From positions 124,001 through 188,000 of the forward strand of contig JAQXDE010000032.1 in the NCBI GenBank assembly GCA_029251525.1: DNA of 64,000 nucleotides. The letters run 5' to 3'. A program made the translations under genes and the position numbers. Positions 17,347-26,284 of the stretch are shown here, one piece after another (positions within the stretch are counted from its first letter, which is position 1; each line of letters starts with the position of its first letter). Below the pieces are notes generated by a model. The model was not told the DNA's origin. It ran no database searches and saw only the letters and a program-made list of their open reading frames with translations. This DNA is from Saprospiraceae bacterium. GTDB taxonomy: Bacteria; Bacteroidota; Bacteroidia; Chitinophagales; Saprospiraceae.

Positions 17347-17369
17347 TTTTTGAAAAAATCAAAATAAAA

Positions 17370-17405
17370 AGAGCTGGTTACACAAGATGTAAGCAGCTCT
17401 TTTTA
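17370..17405 (+). terminator. Intrinsic terminator after the acyl-CoA dehydrogenase pair
   Basis: AAAAAGAGCTG and CAGCTCTTTTT pair, extended inward by TTACA/TGTAA, with a T-rich run, about 25 bases after the stop codon. Confidence 0.88.
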
Positions 17406-17463
17406 TTTTAGGGAAACTGGTATAGAATGAATACTTTAGCAAAAAACAAATCTCAATAAAATT

Positions 17464-18705
17464 ATGGCAATACATTGGAAAGTACTCATTGGAGTCGTTC
17501 TAGGCTTATTGGTAGGTTACATCACTTCTTTTTTTGAATTAGGAGAAACTTTAATATTAAATTATATTAAACCGTTTGGAGTTATCTTTATCAAAGCCTT
17601 GAAACTGGTTGCGGTTCCTTTAGTTTTCGTATCATTGGCAAAAGGTATTACAGAGTTAAAAGATCTAGGAAAGCTGTCTAAGCTGGGAGGAAGAACTATT
17701 TTTTGGTATATGTTAACGACAGTTAGTGCTGTACTTTTAGGTTTATTATTGGTAAATATTTTTCAACCTGGGGTTGGATTAGATATTGAAGCCTTACAAG
17801 GTTTACCAAAGGATACAGTCAACTTTGATCCATCTTCGACCAAAGGAAAAAGTCCTTTAGATTTTTTTGTAAAAATGGTACCTGATAATATTTTTTTAGC
17901 GTTGAGTGATAATGGAAGACTTTTACAAGTAATCTTTTTTACCGTTTTATTTAGTGTCGCACTATTGATGGTTCCAGAAAAGGATCAAGCTCCTGTAGTT
18001 CGATTAATCGAATCACTCAACAAGGTGATGCTTAAGATAGTTGATATGATTATTGCATTTTCACCATATGCAGTTTTTGCGTTGATGGCCTCGTTGTTTG
18101 TTGAGATTAAAGATCCAGCTATTTTTATTGCACTGATAAAATATTCGGCAGTACTTTTATTCGGCATGTTAATTTTGCTTATTCTATATCCCCTCCTGAC
18201 TCAACTTTTAATAGGAATGCCATTTATGAAATTTGTCAAGGGAATTTTACCTGCTCAATTAGTAGCATTATCAACTAGTTCAAGCATGGCAACTTTACCC
18301 GTAACAATGGAATGTGTGGTGGATAATTTGGAGGTAGAAGATGAGATTGCCAGTTTTGTTTGCCCAATTGGAGCGACAATAAATATGGATGCGACAAGTT
18401 TGATGCAAAGTATTGCTGCTGTCTTTGTTTGCCAGGTAATTGGTTTTGAACTAAGCGTTGGAAATCAGTTAACAATAATTGTTACTGCAACTATGGCTTC
18501 AATTGGAGCTGCTGCTGCACCGAGTGCGGGGATTGTAATGTTGGTTTTAGTATTAGAATCGGTTGGATTTCCTTCAGACAAATTGCCCTTAGCCTTAGCA
18601 ATGATTTTAGCCGTAGATCGTCCGTTAGATATGTGGAGGACAGTGGTTAATATTTCTGGGGATAGCTTCGTAAGCGTAATAGTGGGGAAAGGTAAGAGAA
18701 TATAA
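17464..18705 (+). CDS. Dicarboxylate/amino acid:cation symporter (DAACS family)
   Basis: A 413-residue inner-membrane transporter of the GltP/DctA/GltPh family, which imports acidic or neutral amino acids or dicarboxylates with Na+ or H+. It has the serine-rich hairpin tip STSSSMATLP, the cation/substrate motif NMDAT (NMDGT in most members) and the substrate-binding helix DRPLDMWRTVVNISGD. The hydrophobic profile fits eight helices plus two re-entrant loops. The Asp in the last helix, with Arg three residues after Met-Trp, is typical of acidic substrates. It is a single gene that converges with the MFS gene across a shared hairpin. Confidence 0.92.
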   Translation: MAIHWKVLIGVVLGLLVGYITSFFELGETLILNYIKPFGVIFIKALKLVAVPLVFVSLAKGITELKDLGKLSKLGGRTIFWYMLTTVSAVLLGLLLVNIFQPGVGLDIEALQGLPKDTVNFDPSSTKGKSPLDFFVKMVPDNIFLALSDNGRLLQVIFFTVLFSVALLMVPEKDQAPVVRLIESLNKVMLKIVDMIIAFSPYAVFALMASLFVEIKDPAIFIALIKYSAVLLFGMLILLILYPLLTQLLIGMPFMKFVKGILPAQLVALSTSSSMATLPVTMECVVDNLEVEDEIASFVCPIGATINMDATSLMQSIAAVFVCQVIGFELSVGNQLTIIVTATMASIGAAAAPSAGIVMLVLVLESVGFPSDKLPLALAMILAVDRPLDMWRTVVNISGDSFVSVIVGKGKRI

Positions 18706-18742
18706 ACATTCAAATGGTTCCCCTTTGAACGTTTATATTCTT
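18697..18742. terminator. Bidirectional hairpin between convergent transporters
   Basis: AGAATATAAACATTCAAA and TTTGAACGTTTATATTCT pair almost perfectly (one mismatch) around a nine-base loop. The left arm overlaps the last codons and the TAA stop of the symporter gene. The hairpin should end transcription from both sides; U-runs are short. Confidence 0.65.
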
Positions 18743-18759
18743 AGGAAATCAACTGATTC

Positions 18760-20037
18760 CTATTCCGAGGAATTATTAGCTAATAAATCTCTAGAATAAT
18801 ATTTACTTGCCATATAGAGTAATCCAGCGGCAATTATACCTGTAAAAATCGTACAAGTAAATGCCCATCGAAGTGCATCTGTTCCATAAGTTGGTTCCAA
18901 CCAATCACTCAACATTCCTATCACTAATGGCCCAAATCCAAGTCCAATTGTATTTAAAACAAAAAATAAAACAGCTGAAGCAAAAGCTCTCATTTTTGCA
19001 GAAACTAAATTATGAGTCACCGCAATCGCTGGACCAAGATATAATGCAGATAAAAAATAATTAAGTACTAATACTCCCAACATAAGTTGAGTATTTTCTC
19101 CAAAAAAAACATAAACAGAAAGAGGAATATTTATTATAATTGCTAAAGCAGGTAACCAAAAATACCAACGTATATCTTTTTTCTGCATCTTATCCGTCAA
19201 ATAACCTCCCATAAAAGTTCCGATTCCACCACCTACAGCCGCAATCAATCCTAGGGTAATTCCGATTGTTGCTAACTCCATTCCGTGAGATCGTCCTAAG
19301 AATGGAGCTAACCAATTTCCTGTCCCATAATTTCCAAAGGCTTGAAACCCTGTAGCCAATGATAGAAAAATAAACGTCTTTTTTTGTAACAGTGTTTTCA
19401 CAACTTCCCCAAAACTTAATTCCTTTTCATCTGAACTTGCCTCGTCCATTCGCCCTTTAATGGGTTCTTTGATGGTAAACCATACTAAAACAGCATACAA
19501 AATACCAGGAATTCCTAATGCGTATAGCGCCATTCGCCAACCATAATTTTGAGCGATAATTCCTCCTATTAAAAACCCTAAACAAATACCAATATATACT
19601 CCTGTGGAATAAATAGAAAGTGCAGTAGCTCTTTTTTCAGGTTCATAATAATCAGAAATAATAGAGTGTGCTGGCGGACTTCCTCCTGCTTCTCCAATAC
19701 CTACACCTACTCTAGCCATTAGTAAATGCATAAAATTTTGAGCCATTCCTGAAAGTGCAGTCATTGCACTCCAAACAACTAAAGAAATACTAACTACTTT
19801 CTTTCGGTTATTTTTATCGGCATAACGAGCTATAGGCAAGCCTAAGGTCACATATAAAAGTGCAAATGCAAAACCTGTCAACAACCCTAGTTGGGTGTCA
19901 CTTAGATCTAAATCTGCTTTAATAGGTTCTTGAAGTATTACAAGAATTTGTCGGTCAATAAAGTTGAACGCATAGACGCCTGTTAAAATAAACAAGACGT
20001 AACGTTTGTAGGACTTCGAGTACGTAATGGTGGACAT
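18760..20037 (-). CDS. MFS transporter, spinster-like
   Basis: A 425-residue major facilitator with 12 predicted helices. Family marks are FNFIDRQILVILQEPIKADL in helix 1, LPIARYADKNNRKKVV (the loop 2-3 MFS motif in its Asp-Asn-Arg-Lys form), VGIGEAGGSPPAHSIISDY in helix 4 and PEKRATALSIYSTGVYIG. These match the spinster (Spns)-like group common in marine Bacteroidota and Proteobacteria. The substrate cannot be inferred. It is a single gene, and 254 bases upstream separate it from the TonB receptor terminator. Confidence 0.9.
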   Translation of the reverse strand: MSTITYSKSYKRYVLFILTGVYAFNFIDRQILVILQEPIKADLDLSDTQLGLLTGFAFALLYVTLGLPIARYADKNNRKKVVSISLVVWSAMTALSGMAQNFMHLLMARVGVGIGEAGGSPPAHSIISDYYEPEKRATALSIYSTGVYIGICLGFLIGGIIAQNYGWRMALYALGIPGILYAVLVWFTIKEPIKGRMDEASSDEKELSFGEVVKTLLQKKTFIFLSLATGFQAFGNYGTGNWLAPFLGRSHGMELATIGITLGLIAAVGGGIGTFMGGYLTDKMQKKDIRWYFWLPALAIIINIPLSVYVFFGENTQLMLGVLVLNYFLSALYLGPAIAVTHNLVSAKMRAFASAVLFFVLNTIGLGFGPLVIGMLSDWLEPTYGTDALRWAFTCTIFTGIIAAGLLYMASKYYSRDLLANNSSE

Positions 20038-20204
20038 ATTTTTTGATTTTCGTTTTGTTTAGGGTATAAGGTAGGTAAGTATTTCCTGTTCGCAAAATTT
20101 ATATATTTTTAGGAAAGTAAATGAATTATCCAATTACGAAGTAATTGTTTTTTAGGTGTACATTTTCCATTTTATTCTCAATAAAAAAGAATCAATGAGT
20201 ACTA

Positions 20205-20256
20205 TAAAAAAAAGTGATCCCGAACCATCTTATTGAAGATTCGGGATCACTTTTAT
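20205..20256 (-). terminator. Intrinsic terminator of the TonB receptor gene
   Basis: AAAAGTGATCCCGAA and TTCGGGATCACTTTT pair perfectly around CCATCTTATTGAAGA (CATCTT/AAGAT may extend the stem). T-rich tails occur on both strands. It is 35 bases past the stop of the receptor. Confidence 0.9.
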
Positions 20257-20291
20257 TCTATATTTATAAAATATAAAAATATTGTACAAAA

Positions 20292-22529
20292 TTATTCTAT
20301 GCCAAACCGCAAACCAATATAACCCATTGCACCTGTAATCGGAGCATAAACATGAGAAGTATCAAAGTTATTCCCAAAAGGATTTTGCCAATCAATTATT
20401 GGATCTTCTTGGATATAGTTAGTTAAATTTTCGCAGCCTCCGTAAAGTTCGAGTTGTTTTGAAATTTTATACGTTACCTGTGTATTCATAATCATGTAAG
20501 AAGGCGTATCTCCGATGTGATGATTAAAATTGTGTTGTGGGTTTCCAATCAAGTCAACAAATCTTTGTTTACCTACAAACTGATTTCCGACATTAAATTC
20601 CCACTTTTCATTTGGAGTAGAATAATCTAGAGTAATCAACCCTCTATGTCTAGCATTCATTGGTTTTCTTCTCAATTCTCCATCAAGAAAAGTAACTTTT
20701 ACATCATTGAATTTGTAAGCAACTTTTAGTTCTAAACCTTTTAAAACTTCCATTGATGCAACTCCTAAAAAACTATTTGCATAGGATTCTCCATTCAAAT
20801 TATAAAACTGAATTTGTTCCACATTTGAATTCAAATCCATTACAACTTGGTTCACAAAATTTGTTCGATAAATATCTGCTGAAAAACTTCCTTCTCGCTC
20901 TCCTATTTTAAAATTCTGCGTAAAGTTAAATCCAAAATTCCAAGCCTCCTCAATATCTAATTGGTCTAACAATACAATCGCTCGACTACTTGCTAAAACA
21001 CCAACATTCTCAGCTATGACATTGGCCATTCGATATCCCCGTCCCACAGAAAGTCGAACCACTTGATCTTCAGAAAAATTATATTTGACATTTGCTCTTG
21101 GTGTAAAGAGAACACCAGAAATATTATGATGGTCTAACCTTGCTCCTACAACTAATCCAAATTTATTAGCAAATGTATATGGATCATCTTCACATGACCT
21201 CACTCTTGAAACGAAGCTATATTCAGCAAATGCACCTACTACTTTTTCCGTTCTACTAATATCAATTTGATCCAGTTGCTCATTATAATCATCGTAAGTA
21301 TAAGAAACACCCAAGTCTAATTTATGCGTTCCTACACTATCTAATCCTGTTGAAAACATCCCATTGATATAAGCATTTCTTTGGACTCCTTGATGATTTA
21401 AATTTCCATAATAAGAATCCAGCTCATGGTAAGCAACGTCGGCAATCAGACCTATTGATTGAGTTTCATTTTTAAATCCTAGATAGCCGATTTTTCCAAA
21501 TAATTCATATCTGTCATTATTTTGTTTAACCTCATAAGGAGTCAATAATTCTTCATTAGGTATTTGTCCAGCCTGATGTCGATCACTTATTACATGAGCA
21601 TTAATTTGTCCTCGCAAAACATCTCCACGGTAAAAAGTTCGCCACAATACATCAACCATTGTTTTTTGAGGAGTATCGTAAAAAGTATCTTCATTATCAT
21701 CCATTTCATTTTTTCGAGTACCCCCATGAAGCAATAAACCTGTACTCCATTTATCAGAAATTTGATGATTTAAATGAATATTAGCTTCTCCTCTACCAAA
21801 GGTTGAACCATACAGGTTGATAAAAAATCTTTTGTCTTGAAATGGCTTGACTAATTCAGAATTGATTTGCCCCGTAATGGCTTGGTAGCCATTTTGAACA
21901 GTACTAGTTCCTTTAGAAATTTGAATACTATTTAGCCATGTTCCTGGAATATATTCCATTATGAAAGCTGACCCTAACCCAGAAACTATTGGTCTTTTTT
22001 CCACCAACAATTGAGTGTATGTTCCTCTTAAACCTAACATTCGAATTTCTCTTGTACCTGTAACGGCATCGGTATAAGCAACATCAATTGACGCATTGGT
22101 AGAGAAACTTTCAGCTAGACTACAACATGGTGCTTTTCGAAATTCACCGCTTCCAAGGGTTTCTATATTTAAGGTAGATATAGTCGAAACGTAACTATCT
22201 CTTCGCTTTGCAGCCACTTCTACCTCCATTAATTCTGTAATTCCTTCAACTGCGATTTGAAGTTCATTTTCACTTGGAAGAACTTCCAAAACGACAGCAT
22301 CATATCCAACATATTCGATACGCAGAAAGGCAATAGTATCTTTTTTTATTAATTCAAAAAAACCATTTTCATCAGCTACTGTTCCAATATCTGTTCCTTC
22401 CCAAAGTATTGTAGCGCCATAAAGAAATTCACCTTTTTCATTAGTAATAGTCCCTGTGAGGTTTTGAGCACCCAAGGATATGGAAAGGGCAAAAAAAAAG
22501 CAAATATTTATTAAGTTCCTCATTATCAA
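20292..22529 (-). CDS. TonB-dependent outer-membrane receptor with CarboxypepD_reg-like domain
   Basis: A 745-residue outer-membrane receptor. It has a signal peptide (about residues 1-21, ending SLGAQ), a carboxypeptidase-regulatory-like beta-sandwich (about 22-95), a plug domain (about 110-220) and a C-terminal barrel ending in MGYIGLRFGIE. The plug contains adjacent cysteines 135-136 in KAPCCSLAESF followed by DAVTGTREIRMLGLRG. This Cys-Cys plug form is, as I recall, seen in a Bacteroidota receptor subfamily often found near metal-handling genes, so metal or metallophore uptake is possible but unproven. No SusD partner is adjacent, arguing against polysaccharide uptake. The first ATG is used; a second ATG two codons on is equally plausible. 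Confidence 0.88.
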   Translation of the reverse strand: MIMRNLINICFFFALSISLGAQNLTGTITNEKGEFLYGATILWEGTDIGTVADENGFFELIKKDTIAFLRIEYVGYDAVVLEVLPSENELQIAVEGITELMEVEVAAKRRDSYVSTISTLNIETLGSGEFRKAPCCSLAESFSTNASIDVAYTDAVTGTREIRMLGLRGTYTQLLVEKRPIVSGLGSAFIMEYIPGTWLNSIQISKGTSTVQNGYQAITGQINSELVKPFQDKRFFINLYGSTFGRGEANIHLNHQISDKWSTGLLLHGGTRKNEMDDNEDTFYDTPQKTMVDVLWRTFYRGDVLRGQINAHVISDRHQAGQIPNEELLTPYEVKQNNDRYELFGKIGYLGFKNETQSIGLIADVAYHELDSYYGNLNHQGVQRNAYINGMFSTGLDSVGTHKLDLGVSYTYDDYNEQLDQIDISRTEKVVGAFAEYSFVSRVRSCEDDPYTFANKFGLVVGARLDHHNISGVLFTPRANVKYNFSEDQVVRLSVGRGYRMANVIAENVGVLASSRAIVLLDQLDIEEAWNFGFNFTQNFKIGEREGSFSADIYRTNFVNQVVMDLNSNVEQIQFYNLNGESYANSFLGVASMEVLKGLELKVAYKFNDVKVTFLDGELRRKPMNARHRGLITLDYSTPNEKWEFNVGNQFVGKQRFVDLIGNPQHNFNHHIGDTPSYMIMNTQVTYKISKQLELYGGCENLTNYIQEDPIIDWQNPFGNNFDTSHVYAPITGAMGYIGLRFGIE

Positions 22530-22930
22530 TTTTATTTAAATAATAATTTCCTGCATTAATTTACATATCAAAATTACCTAAATCGAAGTTACTTTTGCTT
22601 TTTTGATAACTATTTTAACAACTTATTATCATTTGGATTTCCTAATTTTTTCCATTGTAAAAAATAATTGGGAATTGAGTCTTCAATTTTCATGTAAAGA
22701 TCAGAGTGCCTCATCATAGGCTTCTTCTTCTGAGTAAGCGAATGTAAAAAGGCATTGTTTCAAAAAAAAGGTTCATCTATTTTTACGAATTATAACAATC
22801 TTTTATTCTATAAAAAATTAACCTTAATTTTTTTGGGAAATCCCTGATTCAAACATTCAGTAATTCAATTTGATTTAAACAAAAGTAAATCCAATTTATA
22901 ATTTAATTCACCTAGAACAGAACAATAAAA
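22530..22930. other. Intergenic stretch upstream of the TonB receptor
   Basis: About 400 bases without coding character. A TAATTTTG (TAnnTTTG, minus strand) at 22569-22576 may be the -7 element of the receptor promoter. No matching -33 TTTG and no obvious Fur-type palindrome were seen. Confidence 0.4.
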
Positions 22931-24202
22931 TTAATAAATCACTCCGTCCTTCATCACCATTTTTACCTTTTCCAAAACTCTAATATCTTCTAGAGGGTTT
23001 CCTTCCACAGCAATTAAATCAGCCAACCATCCATTTTTTACTTTTCCAATTTTATCACCCATTTGAAAGATATCAGCATTCACTGAAGTGGCAGATTGAA
23101 GTACAGAAAGTGGTGTCATACCGTACTCAACCATCATAACTAATTCCCTTGCATTTGTCCCATGAGAATAGACTCCAACATCTCCTCCAGCACAAATTTT
23201 CACATTTGCATCTAAAGCCATTTTAAAAGTTTTCCGTTTATTTTGAATTCTTGCTGGTGCTTCTTCCCTCCCTTTTTCCCAACCACGATATTGCATGATT
23301 GCGTCACCAGCTGCTAACGTTGGGCAAAATGCAACATTATGCTCTTGCATTAATTTAAAAATCTCAAAAGTCCCTCCATCACCATGTTCTATAGTTGAAA
23401 CACCCGCCAATATTGCTCTTCGCATCCCTTCCTCAGAAGCTGCATGAGCTACGACTTTCCGTCCGCTACTTTCCGTAATCTCTACAATCAATTTTAATTC
23501 ATCCAAAGTAAAGGTAGGTGCTGCCTTTCCAAAAGCACCCCATCGATAATCAGCATATACCTTGATTACATCTGCTCCTTTTCCTATTTGATTACGGACT
23601 ACTTTGATTAAATCATCTACTCCATCTGCTTCCTCTGCTCCAAGTGGAACCCTTACATGAGCGGCAAATCCTTTTGGTCCATAGCTGCCTGTGGTTACAA
23701 TAGCTTTGCCTGCAACAATCATTCTTGGACCTGGGATGATCCCTTTTTCGATTGATTTTTTTAATCCAACATCTGCGTAACCAGCTCCCTCAGAGCCCAA
23801 ATCACGAACAGTTGTAAATCCTGCCTCTAAGGTTCTTCGAGCAGCGACTGTAGCACGAACTACACGTTCTGCTTTTGATTCTTTAAGCACTTGGTCATTC
23901 CATCCAGTTTCATTGTAAGGGTGCAGTAACAAATGACTATGCCCTTCAATTAATCCTGGTAATAAGGTCTGCCCTTTCAAATATTTAACTTGGAACTTAG
24001 GAAAGTCAGAAAATGAAAATTGTTTCTCATTTCCGCAAACAATGATTTTATTTCCTTTTACGATAACAATCCAATCATCATGCATTTCTTCTCCATCAAA
24101 AACCCAATCAGGTTTTAAAATATACCCGGAAGATAATTGGGAAAATGTAAATTGAGAAATCAATATTAAGAAAAAAGTAATCCAACTAACTTTAAATATC
24201 AT
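22931..24202 (-). CDS. Exported metal-dependent amidohydrolase (imidazolonepropionase/Xaa-Pro dipeptidase-like)
   Basis: A 423-residue amidohydrolase-superfamily enzyme with a signal peptide (about residues 1-22). Metal-site motifs are GHSH (His88 and His90), the probable carboxylated lysine in GADVIKVYADYRWG, His in VVAHAASEEGM, His in STIEHGDGG, and the late Asp in CAGGDVGVYSHG. Members of this secreted group hydrolyse dipeptides such as X-Pro or cyclic amides; the exact substrate is not readable. It lies on the same strand as the DUF1501 gene, with a terminator-like hairpin between them, so it is probably a separate transcript. Confidence 0.9.
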   Translation of the reverse strand: MIFKVSWITFFLILISQFTFSQLSSGYILKPDWVFDGEEMHDDWIVIVKGNKIIVCGNEKQFSFSDFPKFQVKYLKGQTLLPGLIEGHSHLLLHPYNETGWNDQVLKESKAERVVRATVAARRTLEAGFTTVRDLGSEGAGYADVGLKKSIEKGIIPGPRMIVAGKAIVTTGSYGPKGFAAHVRVPLGAEEADGVDDLIKVVRNQIGKGADVIKVYADYRWGAFGKAAPTFTLDELKLIVEITESSGRKVVAHAASEEGMRRAILAGVSTIEHGDGGTFEIFKLMQEHNVAFCPTLAAGDAIMQYRGWEKGREEAPARIQNKRKTFKMALDANVKICAGGDVGVYSHGTNARELVMMVEYGMTPLSVLQSATSVNADIFQMGDKIGKVKNGWLADLIAVEGNPLEDIRVLEKVKMVMKDGVIY

Positions 24203-24237
24203 TTATTGAAGTTTTTAATTTGGTTTTATTTTTCATA

Positions 24238-24280
24238 AAAAAACTTCCACTCAAAAATATTGAACAGAAGTTTGTTTTTA
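24238..24280 (-). terminator. Likely terminator after the DUF1501 gene
   Basis: AAACTTC (24241-24247) and GAAGTTT (24267-24273) pair. On the minus strand the stem is followed by TTTTTTATG. The stem is short. Confidence 0.5.
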
Positions 24281-24294
24281 TAAAATTTAAATTT

Positions 24295-26238
24295 TTAACG
24301 ATTAACTAAAACTTGCAATGGAGCAATATCAAATTCTTCACTATTTATTTTTACAATATATTGACCAATAGGTAGATCTGCAACTTCAACTCTAAACTTA
24401 TTAAATCCTTCTTCGATATTTAATGGAACAGAACGAACCATTTTCCCAGAAAAGTCAAACATTTCCAAAATTGCAATTCTACTTTGGGAAGTAGTCAAAA
24501 CTAAATTAAAATCATAAATCGCTGGATTTGGATAAATTTTTATATGTTCAATTTGAACCTCCTTAATTTCAATTGCGTGCCAATCACTATGTTGTTCTGC
24601 ACCATCTATATCAACCGAGCGTAATTTATAATAAGAAATTCCGATCAATGGATTTTCATCAATTGCATCGTAAACTTGAGTTGTAATATTATCTCCTTTA
24701 GCTTCAACCCTTGATATCAGAATTTCCTCATTATCTTGTTGCCTAATAATTTCAAAATATTGTGTGTCAATTTCAGAGGACGTTGCCCATTCCAATTCTA
24801 CTTTTTGTTCATCATTTAAATACGCTTCAAAATATTTCAACTCAATAGGAAGCGGTGCAGTACTTCCCAAATAACAACTCGGATCGACCACTTCATTTGA
24901 CTCAATTAAACCTGAAATTAACGGATACGAATCCAGTTGTGTCGGTATTAAAATATCACTTCCTGCCCCCATCCAATCTTGCAATAATGTTTTTAGAACA
25001 GACCGATAATCATATTGCATTTCGGAAACGTTCATATTTCCACTTCCGTTGATTGCTGTCAAATCAAAATTAGTACCTGAAATTCCTGGTTCAACTGCAT
25101 CTCCAAAAATAAACATTGGTCCATAATTTCCATGATCAGTTCCAATGCTTCCATTCTCTGTAATCCTTCGAGAAAATTCAGAAAACACAACAGTCACTAC
25201 TTTATTTCCAACCCCTAAATTTGTTAAATCATCATGAAATGCTTTGATGGAATTAAATACGTCACTTAAAAGATTCGCATGATTTCCAGTGCTTGTTGAA
25301 CCTGCAACTACTTGATTAGAGTGAGTATCAAAACCTCCTCTATGTAGTTGAAAGACTTTAGTCTTACTTCCACCAGAAAGTAATTTCGCAACAGTTGTCA
25401 ATTGATTTCCTAAGCTTGAATTTGGGTAAACTACATTTGAATTTGTTCCTGCATTATACACATCAGTAATTCTTTGACCATAAACATTAGTGCTATTTTC
25501 CACATCTGTAATATAATCTATTTCGTAACCATATTCGGAAGCCAAAGGAGTGTCATGTGGAGCTGTTCCTAATCCATTTAATAATCCATAAAGTGCTGCT
25601 GGATCTTGTCCAGAAATATTTACAGCCTCATACACACTCGAACAATCATGAAATGCTAATGATGCTTTTCTGTCTCCGAGTTGAACACCAAGAGGATCTG
25701 GGAATTCGATATTTGGATTACTATGAATTCCTGGATAAGCATTTTCGAAAAAACGACCAATCCATCCATCTCCCGAGGCTCCTACCCCTTGAGATCCATC
25801 ACGACCTCCAAGCCATAAATCTGACGAACCAAAATGCGATTGATTGAAAGTAGGATAACCGACCGCTTGAATCATTCTTGCTTTTCCAGCTTCATACATA
25901 GATTTAAAATTAGCCATTGCAGGATGAATTCCAACTTGATCAGTAATTGATAAAGTTGTATCTAAATTAATGTAAGCTCCCGCTCCAGAATCGGGTAATC
26001 CTATTGTCGGTCTATGTCCGATATAAGTAGAATATTGATCGATGGGAATAATAGTATTCAATCCATCATTTCCACCTTTAAGAAATAATACTACTATTGA
26101 CCTATCTCCAACTCCAATACAAGTAGTCAAAAAATTGAGCATCGAAGAATCTGACATGGCTTGTAATCCAACTCCATTTAACAAAATCGGTGCAGCTGAT
26201 ATTTTACCAATATTTTTAAGAAATTTTCTACGTTTCAT
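24295..26238 (-). CDS. DUF1501 protein with T9SS sorting domain
   Basis: A 647-residue exported protein. The start MKRRKFLKNIGKISAAP resembles a signal with basic N-region (Tat-like, without a double-Arg-x-Phe core). Residues about 45-450 form the DUF1501 sulfatase-like fold: IVVLFLKGGNDGLNTIIPID, then FDTHSNQ and TVVFSEFSRRITENGSIGTDHG. The C-terminal 180 residues include a beta domain (PLPIELKYFEAYLNDEQKVE) and a T9SS type A sorting domain beginning IKIYPNP. DUF1501 proteins regularly pair with DUF1800 proteins, and here the DUF1800 gene lies 46 bases upstream on the same strand. The pair's biochemical role is not established. Confidence 0.92.
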   Translation of the reverse strand: MKRRKFLKNIGKISAAPILLNGVGLQAMSDSSMLNFLTTCIGVGDRSIVVLFLKGGNDGLNTIIPIDQYSTYIGHRPTIGLPDSGAGAYINLDTTLSITDQVGIHPAMANFKSMYEAGKARMIQAVGYPTFNQSHFGSSDLWLGGRDGSQGVGASGDGWIGRFFENAYPGIHSNPNIEFPDPLGVQLGDRKASLAFHDCSSVYEAVNISGQDPAALYGLLNGLGTAPHDTPLASEYGYEIDYITDVENSTNVYGQRITDVYNAGTNSNVVYPNSSLGNQLTTVAKLLSGGSKTKVFQLHRGGFDTHSNQVVAGSTSTGNHANLLSDVFNSIKAFHDDLTNLGVGNKVVTVVFSEFSRRITENGSIGTDHGNYGPMFIFGDAVEPGISGTNFDLTAINGSGNMNVSEMQYDYRSVLKTLLQDWMGAGSDILIPTQLDSYPLISGLIESNEVVDPSCYLGSTAPLPIELKYFEAYLNDEQKVELEWATSSEIDTQYFEIIRQQDNEEILISRVEAKGDNITTQVYDAIDENPLIGISYYKLRSVDIDGAEQHSDWHAIEIKEVQIEHIKIYPNPAIYDFNLVLTTSQSRIAILEMFDFSGKMVRSVPLNIEEGFNKFRVEVADLPIGQYIVKINSEEFDIAPLQVLVNR

Positions 26239-26284
26239 TATCTTAAATTAAAAATTGAAGAAAAAAATTTAAAATGTAACATAT

